Shown: positions 11,857 through 24,419, counted from the stretch's first letter. The stretch is 49,415 nucleotides of DNA from Ectocarpus siliculosus (GCA_000310025.1 FN649739.1:233760-283174); one strand, 5' to 3'. Made by a program: numbers and translations. Notes: generated by a model from the sequence alone, not told the origin.

Positions 11857-12186
11857 CCGGCGGGGTGTCGCACAATCGCACGAGGGCGGTCGGGGGGGAG
11901 GGGGGGGGCTCCACTGACAACATGCGAGGTTAGTAACGCTTCTCCTTGGTCGGGGGGAAGAGCGATTTTGCGTCCAGCGACACCCCTCTCTGTCTGTGTC
12001 CACAAGCTGGTCTCGGTGATCCTGGTTCTAGCGTAGAATACCTTTGTGAGGCGGCTGTAGACATGGCGAGCGATATGACGTCGCTCGCGATGGGTAGCAT
12101 TAGTACATGTTCACCGGTTACCTTCGTTTTCGAGCGCTGATGCAGCAGGAGCCTCACATGAGATGGCATGGCCGAGGAGGGCATTG

Positions 12187-12366
12187 GCTTCACCTACATT
12201 AGAGGTTGAACCCCCCTCCCCCCATCCATGTAGTAGGGTTGTTCCTCACCCGCCTGAGGCGTTATGTTAGCCTTCACCTAAGTAGGGGTTGACCCCCCCC
12301 CCTTGTTGCTAGCTAGCCGCCGGGAAGGAAAGGGTGTTCCTTTGCCCGCCTGAGGCGTTTTGCTGT
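12187..12366. repeat. Two-copy tandem repeat of about 90 bp
   Basis: Two successive blocks each run from CACCTA..AGGGGTTGA/AGAGGTTGAA through a C-run to a GCCCGCCTGAGGCGTT-like end (the first copy has ACCCGCCTGAGGCGTTAT). They are moderately diverged and carry no coding frame. Confidence 0.6.
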
Positions 12367-13070
12367 GCCCCCTCGGAGGTTGTTCCACCGCAGGTAGCCG
12401 GGCGTGCACGGGTCCAAGAACGTTATGAAGGACGCTCCGTGCATGGCTAACGGTGAATCCGCGTTGCCGTTGGATATTTTCTGTGTGCCCCGCGGAGAGA
12501 AGTAACTAAAACTAGCAGCCAGCTGTTTGGAGAACAGGGCAAACACATGTACAGCGGCTGCTTGAAGCGGGAGAAGGTTGCCAAACCAACGGGACGCTTA
12601 TTTTATTATTTTGACTTCCACGATTGGAGAAAACCAACTACGTTGGCCGTTGGCCGCGTTGCCGTAGCTTACGCCGTTGCAATGACCGGCGGCGCGCGAT
12701 AGCCGATGGGCGGCGCAAGGGCTGAGGGCGGCCGTGGGAAGCAAACGGCTCGTCGTGGGAGTTAATTCCATCAGGATGGAGCATGTGCAAAAGCTTTCGA
12801 CCGATCGCCATAACGAATGTTCCTCGTTCAGACCTCCGGCTGTTGGTGTATCCGTAAACAAACCTCCAACACACCACCACCACCAAGTGTTTCTCCAGGA
12901 ATCAATGGTGGCGAATACTACAGCAGCAGCAGTAGCAGCCTACCGCAGTCGTCTACAAGAGAGCCTCCGTTTCGCCGGAACCCCGTCTACCGGACGGATG
13001 AGAGAGGCAAACATAAGTCAGGGTCCGTCGTCCTCTCTCATCGACCTGTCCCATGTCCCATCCAAGCTTC

Positions 13071-13099
13071 AGATAGATAGATAGATAGATAGATAGATA
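13071..13099 (+). repeat. (GATA)n microsatellite
   Basis: About seven GATA/AGAT units in tandem, with nothing coding in them. Confidence 0.9.
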
Positions 13100-15600
13100 A
13101 GCACCAGCACAACAACAATCATGCATTTCTGTACCCAATCCCTTGTGACGCGATTCATTCGTGTGAGCTACGTTGCTGCGAAAGTTACCCACATACAGCC
13201 GCTTTTAGTTGACAGGACGTCCCTTCCACCGAATGTATGTACCCGATGATTCGTCAAACCAGAGGGAAAAGAACGCCAGACGGGTAGGTGTTCAAGCCGT
13301 CTACCGTGGCAATCACGAATCACAAGCACGGAATTCCGAAAGAGGATGGTATGGAATCCATCCCACCGACACACGGTACAACCAGGAGACGAACGGCAGT
13401 CCGTAACAACTCAAGCTATCGCCTGAGAGCAAAAACAAGCGCCAAGTAAGCACCACGTAGGGAGGGGTGGTCGGTGGTGCCGTTCGGGCAGGGGAAGCGT
13501 GGCATACGTCTCGATGCTGACGGGAGAGAGCCAGCTCCAAGATCACGATTGATTGTCATGTACATACCTAGTCGGGGGGGCGAAAATCGACTGATCGATG
13601 TCCATTACGTAGAACTGTCACAGAAACAAACATAGACTGTTTGTACAAGATCTTCGTCCTGGAGTGGTACGTCCAAGTCGCTGGAAGGGGATGTCGAGTC
13701 TTTCCTTTCCACGCCCTGCACTCTTTCGTTTGAGTGGTCTCGACAACAAGCAGCGTCGTCTTGTTGCCGGCATCCAACAAATGACAAGGCTCATTACGCT
13801 TGGCTCCCGAGTGTACTTGACTTTTTTGGTGCTTTCTTGGTGCTTCAAGGCCTAATTCACCCCACGCTTGCTTGCGAAGCTTCCAATTGTAGCTGTTGGG
13901 CCCATCGTTTGCCTGACCAATGACCGATCGAAGCCGACAAGCAACAAGCCAATCACAATCAACCAAGAGAGGGACTGCCACAAACGTGACGTCAACAATA
14001 CGAAAAAAGAAACTCAACACAACCAATCAACAAACTTGTCAGAAATTGATGATAACGCCAGCAACATACTCCTTGACAACCCAAACAACACAATCAATCT
14101 TTGCACAAAAACTTCGACAATTCACGATCAAAGCATTTCGCGACGTCGATAATGACAAATTCCTTCTTTAACCGACCTCCACAAACAATCTATGAAAGTA
14201 CATCAGCATTTCATAACAAAGAAATTCACGACATCAGTCAACAGACCGTATGTTGTACAATCCCCCAACCGACAAAACCGTGGACCCATGAATCCATCCA
14301 AAACAGAGCGACTTCCCTTTTCACCGGGAATCTATCATTCTCCGTTCTACCATCTCCCCCCCCTCTTCGAAGCTCCTTCGTGCCAGCCCGCCTACTTTGC
14401 GGCACTGCTCTTGAGCTTGGCCTGCTGTTGCTGCTGCTCCCTGTGCGAAGTCGTCATCAAATGCCGCAGGTGTGCATTACGTCTTCTCCTGTGCTCGCTC
14501 CTGCACAACGAAAAAAAATCACAAAAAAAAACACGTTACTTCATTGGTCAGCCGGTTGGAGCGTCGATGCTAACTGCTTTTAGTAACACGTAGATGCTAA
14601 CTAAGAACACTCACGCACACAGCAAACCAAGGTGGTGAGTGTGGACGTCGTGGAGGGGGCGTTGCAGATGGGAATCGTGGGGGGGGGGGGTACTCATAGT
14701 CATGCATGCCGTAGTCGTTAGACCATTGACCTCGCATCCCTACAAAGCCGGGACGGAGCACGCCGGGTTCTCACCGGGCCAGGCTCTCACATCACCAAGC
14801 GCGAAGGGTCGTGAGGTATTCGGCGAGTCGCATGAAGGGTGCGCAGCATCCTGCTAAGGGTGTTCGGCGTCTTGTGCTTACTTCCTTGCGTACGGATGAC
14901 AGCTGCGTATGGCTTAATTTATTTTCTGGTGCTTTCACTTCCATAGACAGTTGTAAGCACTTTGTAACTGCCTCGAGAGTGTTTGACCAATTTAACATAA
15001 CGTGGTGCGATCATCCCCCTTGCGCGGAGTGAGGGTTCTCGACCCCGCACCACATAACCTGCTCAACCACCATTCATGGTTACGGCAAAAAAAAAAAGCG
15101 AAACCTGGTTGTCGAGCTCACGAAGTGATCGGCTTGTTTTACAACATCGCTGCCAAGCGACGAAAACCCAACCCCGATGGCAAACACCGGGGGGGGGGGG
15201 GGGGGGGATCGTGGGGGGGTATGAAATTACTGCGAAAGTGTGAGTAATCGCACACACACACCCTCGACAGGATTTCGTCTGTTGCTCTGCTACCGCAATC
15301 AATCTGCAGCACCGACAAAGGCTCGTGTTCCTGTCGCTTGCTACGATACTCTCGAATCATGCACCTGACGTATATGGTCTCGGCTTGCCATCGATATCTG
15401 CAACAATCTCGCATGCATCCAGAGTCAATCCGCAAAAACACATACAACTCCCGTTGATTTCAGCAATAATCTGGAATCATGCATCTCACGGTTGGGGCTA
15501 GAGCAAGACTTAGGCTGGGGTCAGGGTTAGCTCGCATCGTGTGTCTTGCATGATGCATCATATAATGTATCTTACATTCACGCATGTTTGTATCTGTGTC

Positions 15601-18600
15601 TCACGTTCTGCGGGAAGAGCCCAGAACGACATAAACCAGCAGTCTCGCGCCGCAGAGGCTCAAGAACGCCGGCCCGATGCCCCACAGTGTCGCACGGTAG
15701 CCTGGGGGGATGGATGGATGGATGGATGATGCACGAAGAATAACGGTCCGGGGCACAGAGGTGACGTTGCATTGACCATCGATCACGACATGCCGCCCAA
15801 GGCAATTATCGGTTGCCGGTGACCAGAATGACGTTACTGTCAACACAAGGTACGTATTTACTTAAATTCACATGAGACATGAGACATGCAAGACTGTGGC
15901 ACAAGGCCTTTTCTCTCTCGAGGTATTTCATCTCACTGCATTTGATCCAGGTTCAAAGTTGGCACCGATCTATCCGCCCATGCTACGCGGATAATGTCCA
16001 ATCCCATCCAATCTTTTCTTATCCCGTGCTCCCGTGATGTGCTACCGTCATGTAGTACCTACCTGCAAATAGTCCAGCGAGCCCCTCCTCCTTCAAAATC
16101 GCCCGAACCATGTCCAAACTTCCGCCCATGCCGGCTCGGAACACTGCCAAGCACAAGGACAGACGGATGCAAGACAACAAGGAGACAATTAGACACATTC
16201 AACGTGTACAGCAAACGTCTGCCATAGGCCATGCCGTCGAATGAACGAAAGGCAGGTGTGTAGCGTAGCGGCTATGAGCAAGAAATAGTTGTCGACGACA
16301 CGTTCGGGGTTAACAGAGCGAAAAGGGTTAGTTGACGCCCAAGAGAGACAAATGATACTGGTATTGAACTAAACAGCGTGCGAGCAAACGTGAGACTTAA
16401 GAGAGCAGAGGAAACGAAGACGAACCGCAGCGATGCGTCTCCTGAAAACAACAATGGTGCGTCTCGAAACAAAGAACATGCGTTTTGAAACAACAAAGAC
16501 AAACGGGGCCGTCGACCCGTCCCGCCGCAACAGGTTACCTGCTTCTTACCTGTATCCATGCCATCCAGCATCCGGCGAGTCTTGATCAAGAACGGCACCC
16601 CCAGGAGGTACCAGTTCCCTGAAAAAAAAAAAAAAACACACACACACACGCATAGAAAGCACAAACCAATGGCGAAGCGATTATTGTGATGCTGCCGATA
16701 TACACCCTCGTCCTCAAAAAAAAAATAGCCGCTTCTACACTTTGTGGCAGTGCCGTAGGATAAACGGCATCATCATCGCGGATCACAGTTGGCCAACGTA
16801 AACAGTTGTAAGGGATATAGTTTCGCTTTTTCCTCGCCGCGCGAACACCGTATACAACCAAGCCAGAGCTATGTCGCAGATGTACACGGTCCTAGACAAA
16901 ACATGGTCATTTAAGACGACACATGGAGTGTGCAAGAGGTACACGAGCGATTGAGCGCAAAAGTTGACAACATAGATCATCCCTTCCTCCCGGCCTTACG
17001 AGGTACTTCCTAAGCAACCGAAACGCAGCTGTAAAGGTTCGATATAGTGCTGACAGTCTGCCAAATGGTTTGTTTTTGTGCAACTAAAAGCCACAACCCT
17101 GTAATCACTACCACGAATTTATCCTGAACTCTTTCGCTGTGGACAAAGACGGAATTGTTATTAACTTTTCGTAAGAACAAAACGTAAACCCGAGGGGTCT
17201 AATGAGTTAACTTGGGGGTTTTACTTTAAAGGCCACCATCCCCCGTAACACTCTGTATCTGTGGGTACAGTAGACACACAAAATAAAACAAACGTCTCAC
17301 CGAAGGGAAGGAGAACGTTCAAGATCGACGACCTAACCCCTAGGAACAGCCCCGCAAATCCGCTTTGCTTAAGGACGTGTCGCACAGACGCCGTTCCGGT
17401 GGCGTACTATTGCCGTTGTCGTTGTCATTGCCATTGTCATTACCATTGGCATTGGCATTGGCATTGGCATTACCGTAGCCATTGTCATTGGCATTGCATT
17501 GTCGTCATGTGTTCCATGACACAAGGGCAAGGCACACAAGAGAACAAGAGGGGTGGGGGAGACAAAGAAGACTCAAGGTCAAGAAGATGAGGTTATGTTG
17601 GGCGAAACAACCAACAACTACAGCCACCTACCACACACCGCGACAAGCACAGCAGCATCATTTTTTTTTCACCAATATCACCACCGCAACCACCAACAAC
17701 ACAACCAACGACAACAAATAACAACAGAGTGACACCACCAACAACAACAACAAAAGCAGCAACCTCTCGGACCGATTTCGAAGCTGGACCGTTCCCCAAT
17801 CACCGACCCGACAAAGCAAACATCCTTCCAGCATCATAAACTTGCACCTTCACCCCATCTCTCAGCATTGGCGCTCACCCTGCACTACTACCGTGCACCA
17901 CGCAATCGAGCTCCAAAAAATCAGCCCCACGTGGTACGGTATCTACCGTACAAACCACCAGCACTCCCGACCCATACGGTTGTATTACCGACCCATATGG
18001 TTGTATTACCGACCCATACGGTTGTATTACCGACCCATACGGTTGTATTACCGACCCATACGGTTGTATTACCGACCCATACGGTTGTATTACCGACCCA
18101 TACGGTTGTATTACCGACCCATATGGCCGTATTATCGAAACCCGTAAGACTGCACCGCTCACCTCGGGGCGTGACTCGGTCATCATCCTCGTCGCCAGGA
18201 GGTCGAAGGGGTGAAGTATGCCAGCCCACAGTATTCTCGTGGCGAATCCCTCGTACGTCTGGGCCAAGACCTCCGGGTCGTTGACGTGACGGCTATAGCT
18301 GTCCGCTGAAACAGGCGACAACGGGACACCAAAGGAGGGGTCCAGAAGAAGAGTTAAGGGAGGGTTATGTCGGTTGGACCATTCAGGTAGGGAAGACGAA
18401 GTTGTTGTTACTATCGAGAGGAAAACTTGGGGAGGGTGATGTTGGGTAGACTATGTAGGGGCAAGATGGACTTCTTGTTATACTAACGACGAAGAGCTCC
18501 AGGGAGGGTTGTGTTGAGTAGACTGTTGAGCGGCATAATGAGCTTCTGGTAAAACATCAACAACAACACAACAAGGCACATGGGGGCCAGGAAAGAACAC

Positions 18601-20015
18601 GTTGCTGATCACATCTCTTGTCGTTGTCCTACACAGCACTCATTGGGTTGCTTCTCACATACATGGTGTCCAGAAAAACACGCTGCTGCGCATCTCTTGT
18701 CCTACACTGCGCTCGTTGGGTCGTTTCTCACATCGCATGATGAACCTCGTGGTGACTCGGTGTGTGGTTTTCCAGTAGTAGTCCGTGTACAGCAGCTTGC
18801 TCCGACGGAAGTACCTGTATGCACACAACCGTTATCGTTATCATTTCCACAGCCAAGACACGTTGTTTCCGCCACACCACCAACCAAACGCGTCGTCAGC
18901 TACGCGAGGATATCGTCCATTCCGTTCCGTTGTTTCACGAGCAAGCCGCGTGTACCAATCGCTTTCTACGAAAGAAAGTGGTTTGTGTGCGAACACACCC
19001 ACCGTTGGTGACATGAGACACCAGGTGACACAAGACAGGAGGATGATGATGACGTCATCACCTGAGGAGGCCGGCAGCACAGACGGGTCCCCACCCTCGA
19101 AACAAGGACGACGTTCCCTCCTCGTTGATGATGGCCATCATTGCCTGAGGTTCGCATCGCGTCGCATCCACAAACGAGAAAAAGAGGTTCAACATAAAAG
19201 AGAGGTATGCATACAGTGGGACCGACAGAAAGGGGGCCTCGCTACGCATACAACAAAAAGGGTAACGAATGGAAAAGGGCCCCCGACAAACGACAAAAGT
19301 TAGACCGACAGAAAAGACGACTCTCGCCAAAACACAAAAACGTACACCGGTAGATGGACCGAGTAATAGGGAGCCACGAGATGATTTGACAGATCTAGCC
19401 CGGCCTATGCCCGCAAGACCCTTCAATCCTTCAATCGCGTCGTCCAGAAGGAGCCTATCATAGGCTTAATAGGACCTCGTAGGACAAACAAATGGAAGGA
19501 GGCGTTTCCTGTGATGACAGCCGGAATAGTCTTAGCACTTAGAAGGTCCGCGTGAGTTGGACCAGTACGGATGTTGGAATGGACAGAGCAGATATCGGAA
19601 CGAATAATAACGTGAAGACAAAACAACTACATTAACAACAACAAGAACAACAACACTGGTACTGGTACTGGACCTGATGAGGCAAGGAGGGAAACTCAAC
19701 ATCAAGCTTTTCAACAATTGCGTTTGGTCGACATGTACGGACGGCCTGGTGGAGGCCGGGGGGGGATCTTCGGCTATCCACGGAACCCCCACGTCACCTT
19801 TCTGTACCCGATGAAAGGCCACAGCTCCGGCAGTCGACCTCTGTGGGCCACGGCGCTGACCTTGACTTGCCACAGCGGAATCTAAAACAGCACAAGGGTG
19901 GCGGCAACAACAATGAAAAACAAATGAAAAGATGGTTTGCAAACCAACATTACTACCACTAACAACAACAACAACAACCAGCGGCGGTGGTGGCAGCGGC
20001 AGCGGCAGCAGCAGC

Positions 20016-20059
<44 letters not shown>

Positions 20060-21931
20060 CAGCAAGGAGGCACCGCAAAAAAAAGCAACAACAAGCAGCA
20101 TCAACAACACATTCCCTTCTCACCACCGCAAGGTCGCTGACCAGAGATGTCACCACGTCCCTCGCGAACTCCCACAGCTGCGGCTCCTTTCCCATGGGCA
20201 CCATGCCCCCGTCGTCTGCTCCGAACCTTTCGGAGGGACTGCTATTGATGTCGTTGCTACCGTAAACGTCTTCATCGGGGTCAAGCTCCTCCCCCCGCTG
20301 GCTGAACCCACCTGCTGTGCCGAAAGTGTTTCGAAAGTTGGTCGAACAAAGGCAGGGTCCTGTCGATACAAGAATCAGAGGCTTCAACGGGTGCATCATC
20401 GGGGCTAAGCTTTCGGCCCCCACGCCGCTTTGGTCACTAAAAAAAAAAGAATCACTACTAGGTAAACCTGCCCATCCCGCTTCAGCCAAAAACAAAGAGA
20501 ATCACAACCAGTAGACCTGCCAAACACTAGACCTAGACCTAGCACTTTTCCTCTCACTGCTCGCACTAAAACCGGTCTAGCCCCTAACACTAACACCAAG
20601 ACTAACACTAAGACTAACACTAAGACGCGCTCGGTTGTGGTTGGTGTTGCTTGTGGTTGGTGTTGTGTACTCAGGGAGTCAAACCCGGAAAAAAAATCTA
20701 ACATTTCCGGGGTTTTGTATGTGCTACAGCTTTCACACAAGTGCCGAGTAGGGGTACTGTAAAATTTACCAGCGGTATGCTTCCGCGCGTGCGCATCCTT
20801 CAGAGCACACCCTTGGAATTTTCTATTCTAGTTACACAATGAAATGGCTTCAAAGTATGTGCATTGCAAAACTTGTCGGAGGTTGCCCCTCTGCCCATCA
20901 GGGAAAACCCGGTATGAAATTTCCGACAGAGTTTGTCCGCATGGGGCAAAAAGGGGCAACATCCTACAAACCTTGCACTGCACAAAATTACAAGACGTCC
21001 ATTGTGTAACTTGTGGAATATCGGGTGTCCCGGGTATATGCTATCCTTCGCAGTATACATTGTAGTACCGCCCCGGCAACTTGTGTGAGTTTTGTAACGC
21101 ATACAAACTCCGCAAATTACAACCAGGTTTGATTTTGTCATCTGTTATTCGCGTTCGATGAGTATCATCTGAGTCCGTTACTATTATTATGTTTGATTTT
21201 TGAAAAGAAGTGTACATTGTACGCCTTTGTGGGGTATGACAACGGAACGTGCCCGCGTCAGTTGGACCAGTGTGGATATCAGAAGGTAGTGAGCAGAGAC
21301 CGGAACAACTTTAATGCGAAGAAAACAACAACAACAGACCACACCAATTGAAAAACTCGCTGACCAAGCGAAGACGAAAATATCCTGTACAGTTCCACGT
21401 GCACCCCGTACGAGCACAACGTGGAAGCACGTCGAATGGAATCGCTAGAAAACAACAGAGGACACAAGTCGAAACAACGGTCAACAACAAACAAATAAAG
21501 CAGAGTCACTTGTTGTCATCTCTAGAAAGTTCTCAGAATTTTCCGTCGGGGCGCCACCCACCCTCGTTACTGTTTTCTCTGGACCAGACGTGCCCCATGG
21601 CCTTCTCTGAATCCTTGGCCAGAGATCCCCTTATCGCCGCGATGACGGCCGAGATGTCAGGTCGAGGAGCCGGGGCCTGTTGAGTAGAGGGTGCATTCGA
21701 GGCAAAAGCGTGTGGGTCTTTGACTAGCATGGACCGTGCTAACCAGCTATGTAGCCAATGAATATACTACGACCGTTTAAGGGCAGATGCCTATAATAGC
21801 TTCAACCACATACACACAAACGCATCGCTATGGCCATTCATGCATACCTCGTTATAGGCCCGCATGGCATCGTACAGCAGGATGATGTCCTCGCTGATGC
21901 GGTCATACGCGATGTTCACAAGCGCCTCCAT
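15601..21931 (-). CDS. Divergent mitochondrial carrier family protein
   Basis: Ten minus-strand exons: 21931-21848, 21676-21558, 20436-20124, 19881-19798, 19144-19062, 18298-18163, 17406-17301, 16618-16550, 16143-16063 and 15701-15601 (TGA). All junctions fit phase and give 391 residues. About 160 N-terminal residues precede three carrier-like modules: IPLWQVK then AIINEEGTSSLFRGWG; HPFDLLATRM then VLKQSGFAGLFLG; and PFLIKTRR then ILKEEGLAGLFAGYRATLWG. The carrier signature PxD/ExxK/R is intact only in module 2; modules 1 and 3 replace the acidic residue with Trp and Leu. Family members are membrane transporters, usually of the mitochondrial inner membrane; the substrate cannot be told. Loss of signature residues recalls atypical members with non-transport roles, which is inference. 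The link between modules 2 and 3 is short, so an exon between 16619 and 17300 may be missing. The start ATG directly follows a possible acceptor at 21947, so an upstream exon is possible. Confidence 0.8.
17413..17500 (+). repeat. CATTGG/CATTGC hexamer minisatellite
   Basis: Imperfect hexamers of the type GGCATT, CGTTGT and CCATTG repeat for about 90 bp, just intronic to the carrier exon ending at 17406. It begins at that exon's acceptor and could affect splicing. Confidence 0.7.
17968..18135. repeat. 21-bp minisatellite, eight copies
   Basis: Eight exact-length 21-bp units begin at 17968, 17989, 18010, 18031, 18052, 18073, 18094 and 18115, each starting CGACCCATA; units 2 and 8 have CATATGG in place of CATACGG. 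The length is a multiple of three and the unit has no stop in several frames, so it reads as a 7-residue repeat on both strands. It lies 27 bp inside the carrier gene intron next to the donor at 18162, so it is judged intronic. Confidence 0.9.
19545..19640 (+). repeat. SINE-like repeat, copy 3
   Basis: Blocks: CGCGTGAGTTGGACCAGTAC, GGATGTTGG, AGAGCAGATATCGGAACG, CGTGAAGACAAAACAA, then ACAACAACAAGAAC. It sits in an intron of the minus-strand carrier gene, antisense to it. Confidence 0.7.
20010..20065 (+). repeat. (CAG)n microsatellite in carrier intron
   Basis: About 13 consecutive CAG units flanked by GGC/AAC triplets. It lies between carrier exons 20124 and 19881 (minus strand), so its poly-Ser, poly-Gln and poly-Ala frames are not expected to be translated. 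Confidence 0.85.
20521..20640. repeat. Degenerate CTAACACTAAGA-type repeat
   Basis: CTAGAC and CTAACACTAAGA words repeat here, followed by TTGTGGTTGGTGTTG twice. The CTAACA word resembles degenerate telomere-strand sequence (CTAACC), but no true CCCTAA run is present. Confidence 0.6.
21240..21335 (+). repeat. SINE-like repeat, copy 4
   Basis: Blocks: TATGACAACGGAAC, CCGCGTCAGTTGGACCAGTG, TGGATAT, AGTGAGCAGAGACCGGAAC, GCGAAGAAAACAACAACAAC. It is one of the best-preserved copies and lies in a carrier intron, antisense. Confidence 0.75.
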
Positions 21932-22740
21932 CCCCTCGCTCTCCCGCTATTGTATGTGTCCAGGCCGCTCGATCCTCCGAGATGATCCTGTCGGACACCA
22001 ACGGACCACCACGCTCGCGTATGTTTCTTGAAACCGATAAAAAAAACAAAAACAGGAGTGAGGGGGAACGAATAATTGTCCTTAGGCGTGCGATGGGTGC
22101 ATGCGTGGCGAGGGGTGCGTGGATGGGGGTTCCATATTTCGCTGCGAAATCACGACCAATTTTTCTTGATTTCGACTAATCTGTGGGGAACAGTCCGTGG
22201 AGGAACTGAAATTGGGTTGTAAATCGCTGACCGTTACGGCCACCGGCCTGGGGCCCATGGTGTGGCAGTTATTCGCGTCGGCTGACGTGATGCGTAAAAT
22301 CAATCATCACTCCCGGCAGCACTGTTGAACTATGCTGCTGTTTGGGTTTCCGGAAGGGATCGGAAGAACGCAAGACTGACCAGAGCAGCGGTACGCCAGT
22401 ACAGAACTTGTGATGTACCGCTAAATTACAGCTAAAGATAGCAGGAGACACAACAGCAGTAGTTGCATAGCAGCAGCAGTAGCAGCAGCAGCAGCAACAG
22501 TGAGCAGCGTCGCTTCACCTACAACACAAGAAACAGAGCTTGCGACGTACAGCTAAATACAACTGAAGATAGCACTATACACGACAGCATTAGTATCTAT
22601 AGCAGCAGCAGTGAGTAGAAACGCGCCCTTTTCGCACGATGCGGGGGGCACACGGCGTGTGAAACCTCTCTGATGCCGCATCATCCGCTCTCCCCTTCTC
22701 CATGGTACTCTGCCACAGTCACAAAACATCAAGTGCTTAA

Positions 22741-22964
22741 TCTCTCTTTCTCTGTCTGTGTGTGTCTCGCTCTGCTCTGTCTGTCTCTCTCTTCCTCCCT
22801 CTATTTCTCTCTCTCTGTATGTCTCTGTGTGGTCTCTGTGTGTGGGTCTCTGTGTGTGGGTCTCTGTGTGTGGGTCTCTGTGTGTGGGTCTCTGTGTGTG
22901 GGTCTCTGTGTGTGGGTCTCTCTGTGTGGGCCTCTCTCTCTCTCCCTCTCTCTCTCTTCCTCTA

Positions 22965-23009
<45 letters not shown>

Positions 23010-23070
23010 GAATGTCCTGTCTCATCTCTGTCTCCGTCTCTCGCCCTCTCTCTCTCTCTGGTCTGTCCCC
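22741..23070. repeat. CT/GT-rich satellite with 14-bp units
   Basis: About seven tandem units of TCTCTGTGTGTGGG (roughly 22833-22932) sit inside a longer CT-dinucleotide block. Reading frames of over 100 codons here are repeats of Cys/Val/Ser or Arg/Glu and are not genes. Confidence 0.9.
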
Positions 23071-23649
23071 TGCTATATCCTTCAAAACAAGAGTCACGCC
23101 TCCCGCGTTTTGCTTGCATTGGTCTTCAACTGGAATGTGTTTTCGTCCTTTTACCCTGACAAATCGATAGAAGGATTGGGTTTGGGATTCTTGACTGAGC
23201 GAGCACCTGTTCTCATGGTCAGGGTACCCTCACTTTCGTAGCTGGCATTTTTTGTAGTGGTAGCGCCTGCTGCTGAATATCTACCTATCCTAGTTTGCGC
23301 TGTAGCATAGTTACTTTCCATTCAGATGCACACAGCGGAGATGTACTCTGTTGGTGTGCAGCAGCAGCAGCAGTACCCCAATATTTCCCGCTGATTTACA
23401 GCAGTGATTGTTGCATGCACCACCATTCTTGATACCCGAGCGAAACGTTGGTACAAAGGTATTGATCCATCACCCAATCAAGATTTCGTTCACCTAACGC
23501 TTTCCTCAAAACATACCTACTAAAAGCATCACAGGACGGTGAAGGCTCTGCCCTCTCATGCTCAAGTCGGGGAACGCGTTAGGTTGTACTTTCCACTGCC
23601 CAGCAGTGTCGTAAGGTGTCGGCAGATATCTACACGTAATTACGCCGCA

Positions 23650-24185
23650 TCAGTCCGTATTGCTTCTTAGATCGTCTGCGTTGACGAGAGGAACAGCAGC
23701 ACCGCTGTAGTCGACTTCTTCACACGTTCGTCCTCTACGATAATACTGCCTCCGAAGTAAGGGGAGCACGCGGGGCTGGTGCGCGGCTGGAAGTCGCCAT
23801 GTGTCCAACCCTCCCAATCCTACGCAGTCTAAGAGTATGTGCCTCTCGAAAAGTCCAGTCATTGAAGACTGCAGAAGAGATCTGGTTCCCGCTTCTGGAT
23901 CGCTGGTCCAGTCCAGACGAAGGAAGGGAAGGCTCTCACCTTACAAGATCCCCGGTCTTCCTTCTCAAGCTCTCCCCCACGCGATCTCCCTCCCTGAACC
24001 TCCCTGAGCTCAGCTCCGGCTCCGGCTGTGGCGACGGAGAGGGACCGAGAAAGTGTTGGCTTCCGCCGCTAAGCGCGCGCAGAGCGGGGGGCGTAGTGCA
24101 ACAAAGGCCATCGTAAAAACCACCAACTCCCTCTCGTCGCAGAAGGGAAAATGCGCTCCAGGCTACACGCGTGCACACGCCATTC
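23650..24185 (-). other. Possible minus-strand exon pair, unknown gene
   Basis: The segment 24185-23940 has a TTTCGCAG acceptor and an AAG/GTGAGA donor and encodes an open stretch containing LLRREGVGGFYDGL, which resembles the loop of a mitochondrial carrier module. It ends two bases into a codon. A second open stretch, starting after an ACTTCGGAG acceptor near 23757, would continue in phase and stop just above 23650 (..NADDLRSNTD). Against it, the opposite strand at 24030-24241 is also open with a strong CAG/GTAAGA donor, so the coding strand is uncertain. The phase does not fit direct joining to the carrier gene at 21946. Confidence 0.25.
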
Positions 24186-24419
24186 CTGCGAAAGCTTTGG
24201 CCGCTCTAGCCGTCATGATGCACCGACTCGGAGCGCTCACAGGTAAGACCTTCGTTGCAGAATGCTATCCGCCATCCCAGGAGTAACCAAGTGTTCAGCA
24301 GAAGAGGTTTCCCGACACCTAGCAGCCGAGAGCGAGAGAGCCAGCCGAGGCTAAGCCCGTTGTGTCTGAAAAAAGCGGTGCAATTGAAGAGATTTTGACA
24401 TGTCTTCCCCACACGGCTG

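Larger units (their letters stand above)
11857..15600. other. Convergent intergenic region between RNF10-like and carrier genes
   Basis: It must contain the 3' ends of both flanking genes. I see no further coding exon. Contents are a two-copy tandem repeat (12187-12366), a GATA microsatellite (13071-13099), an A/C-rich block with many ACAA words near 13900-14330, and a run of about 18 G at 15190-15207. Open frames here, up to 152 codons, lack splice-site support or family similarity. Confidence 0.6.
21947..24419. other. Divergent intergenic region
   Basis: It separates the carrier gene (minus) from the plastid-type gene (plus) and should carry both promoters; I saw no TATA box. It holds CAG microsatellites near 22460-22500 and 22600, a CT/GT satellite (22741-23070), and a doubtful minus-strand exon pair at 23650-24185. 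Confidence 0.55.

Noticed and set aside
11352-12005. 217-codon minus-strand frame rich in Pro and Ala
   Set aside because: It is the mirror of the Gly/Ser-rich last exon of the RNF10-like gene.
13568-14026. 152-codon minus-strand frame
   Set aside because: No domain, no splice context and weak composition; treated as chance.
22553-23119. 188-codon Arg/Glu/Thr-rich frame and plus-strand Cys/Val/Ser frames
   Set aside because: All are translations of the CT/GT satellite.
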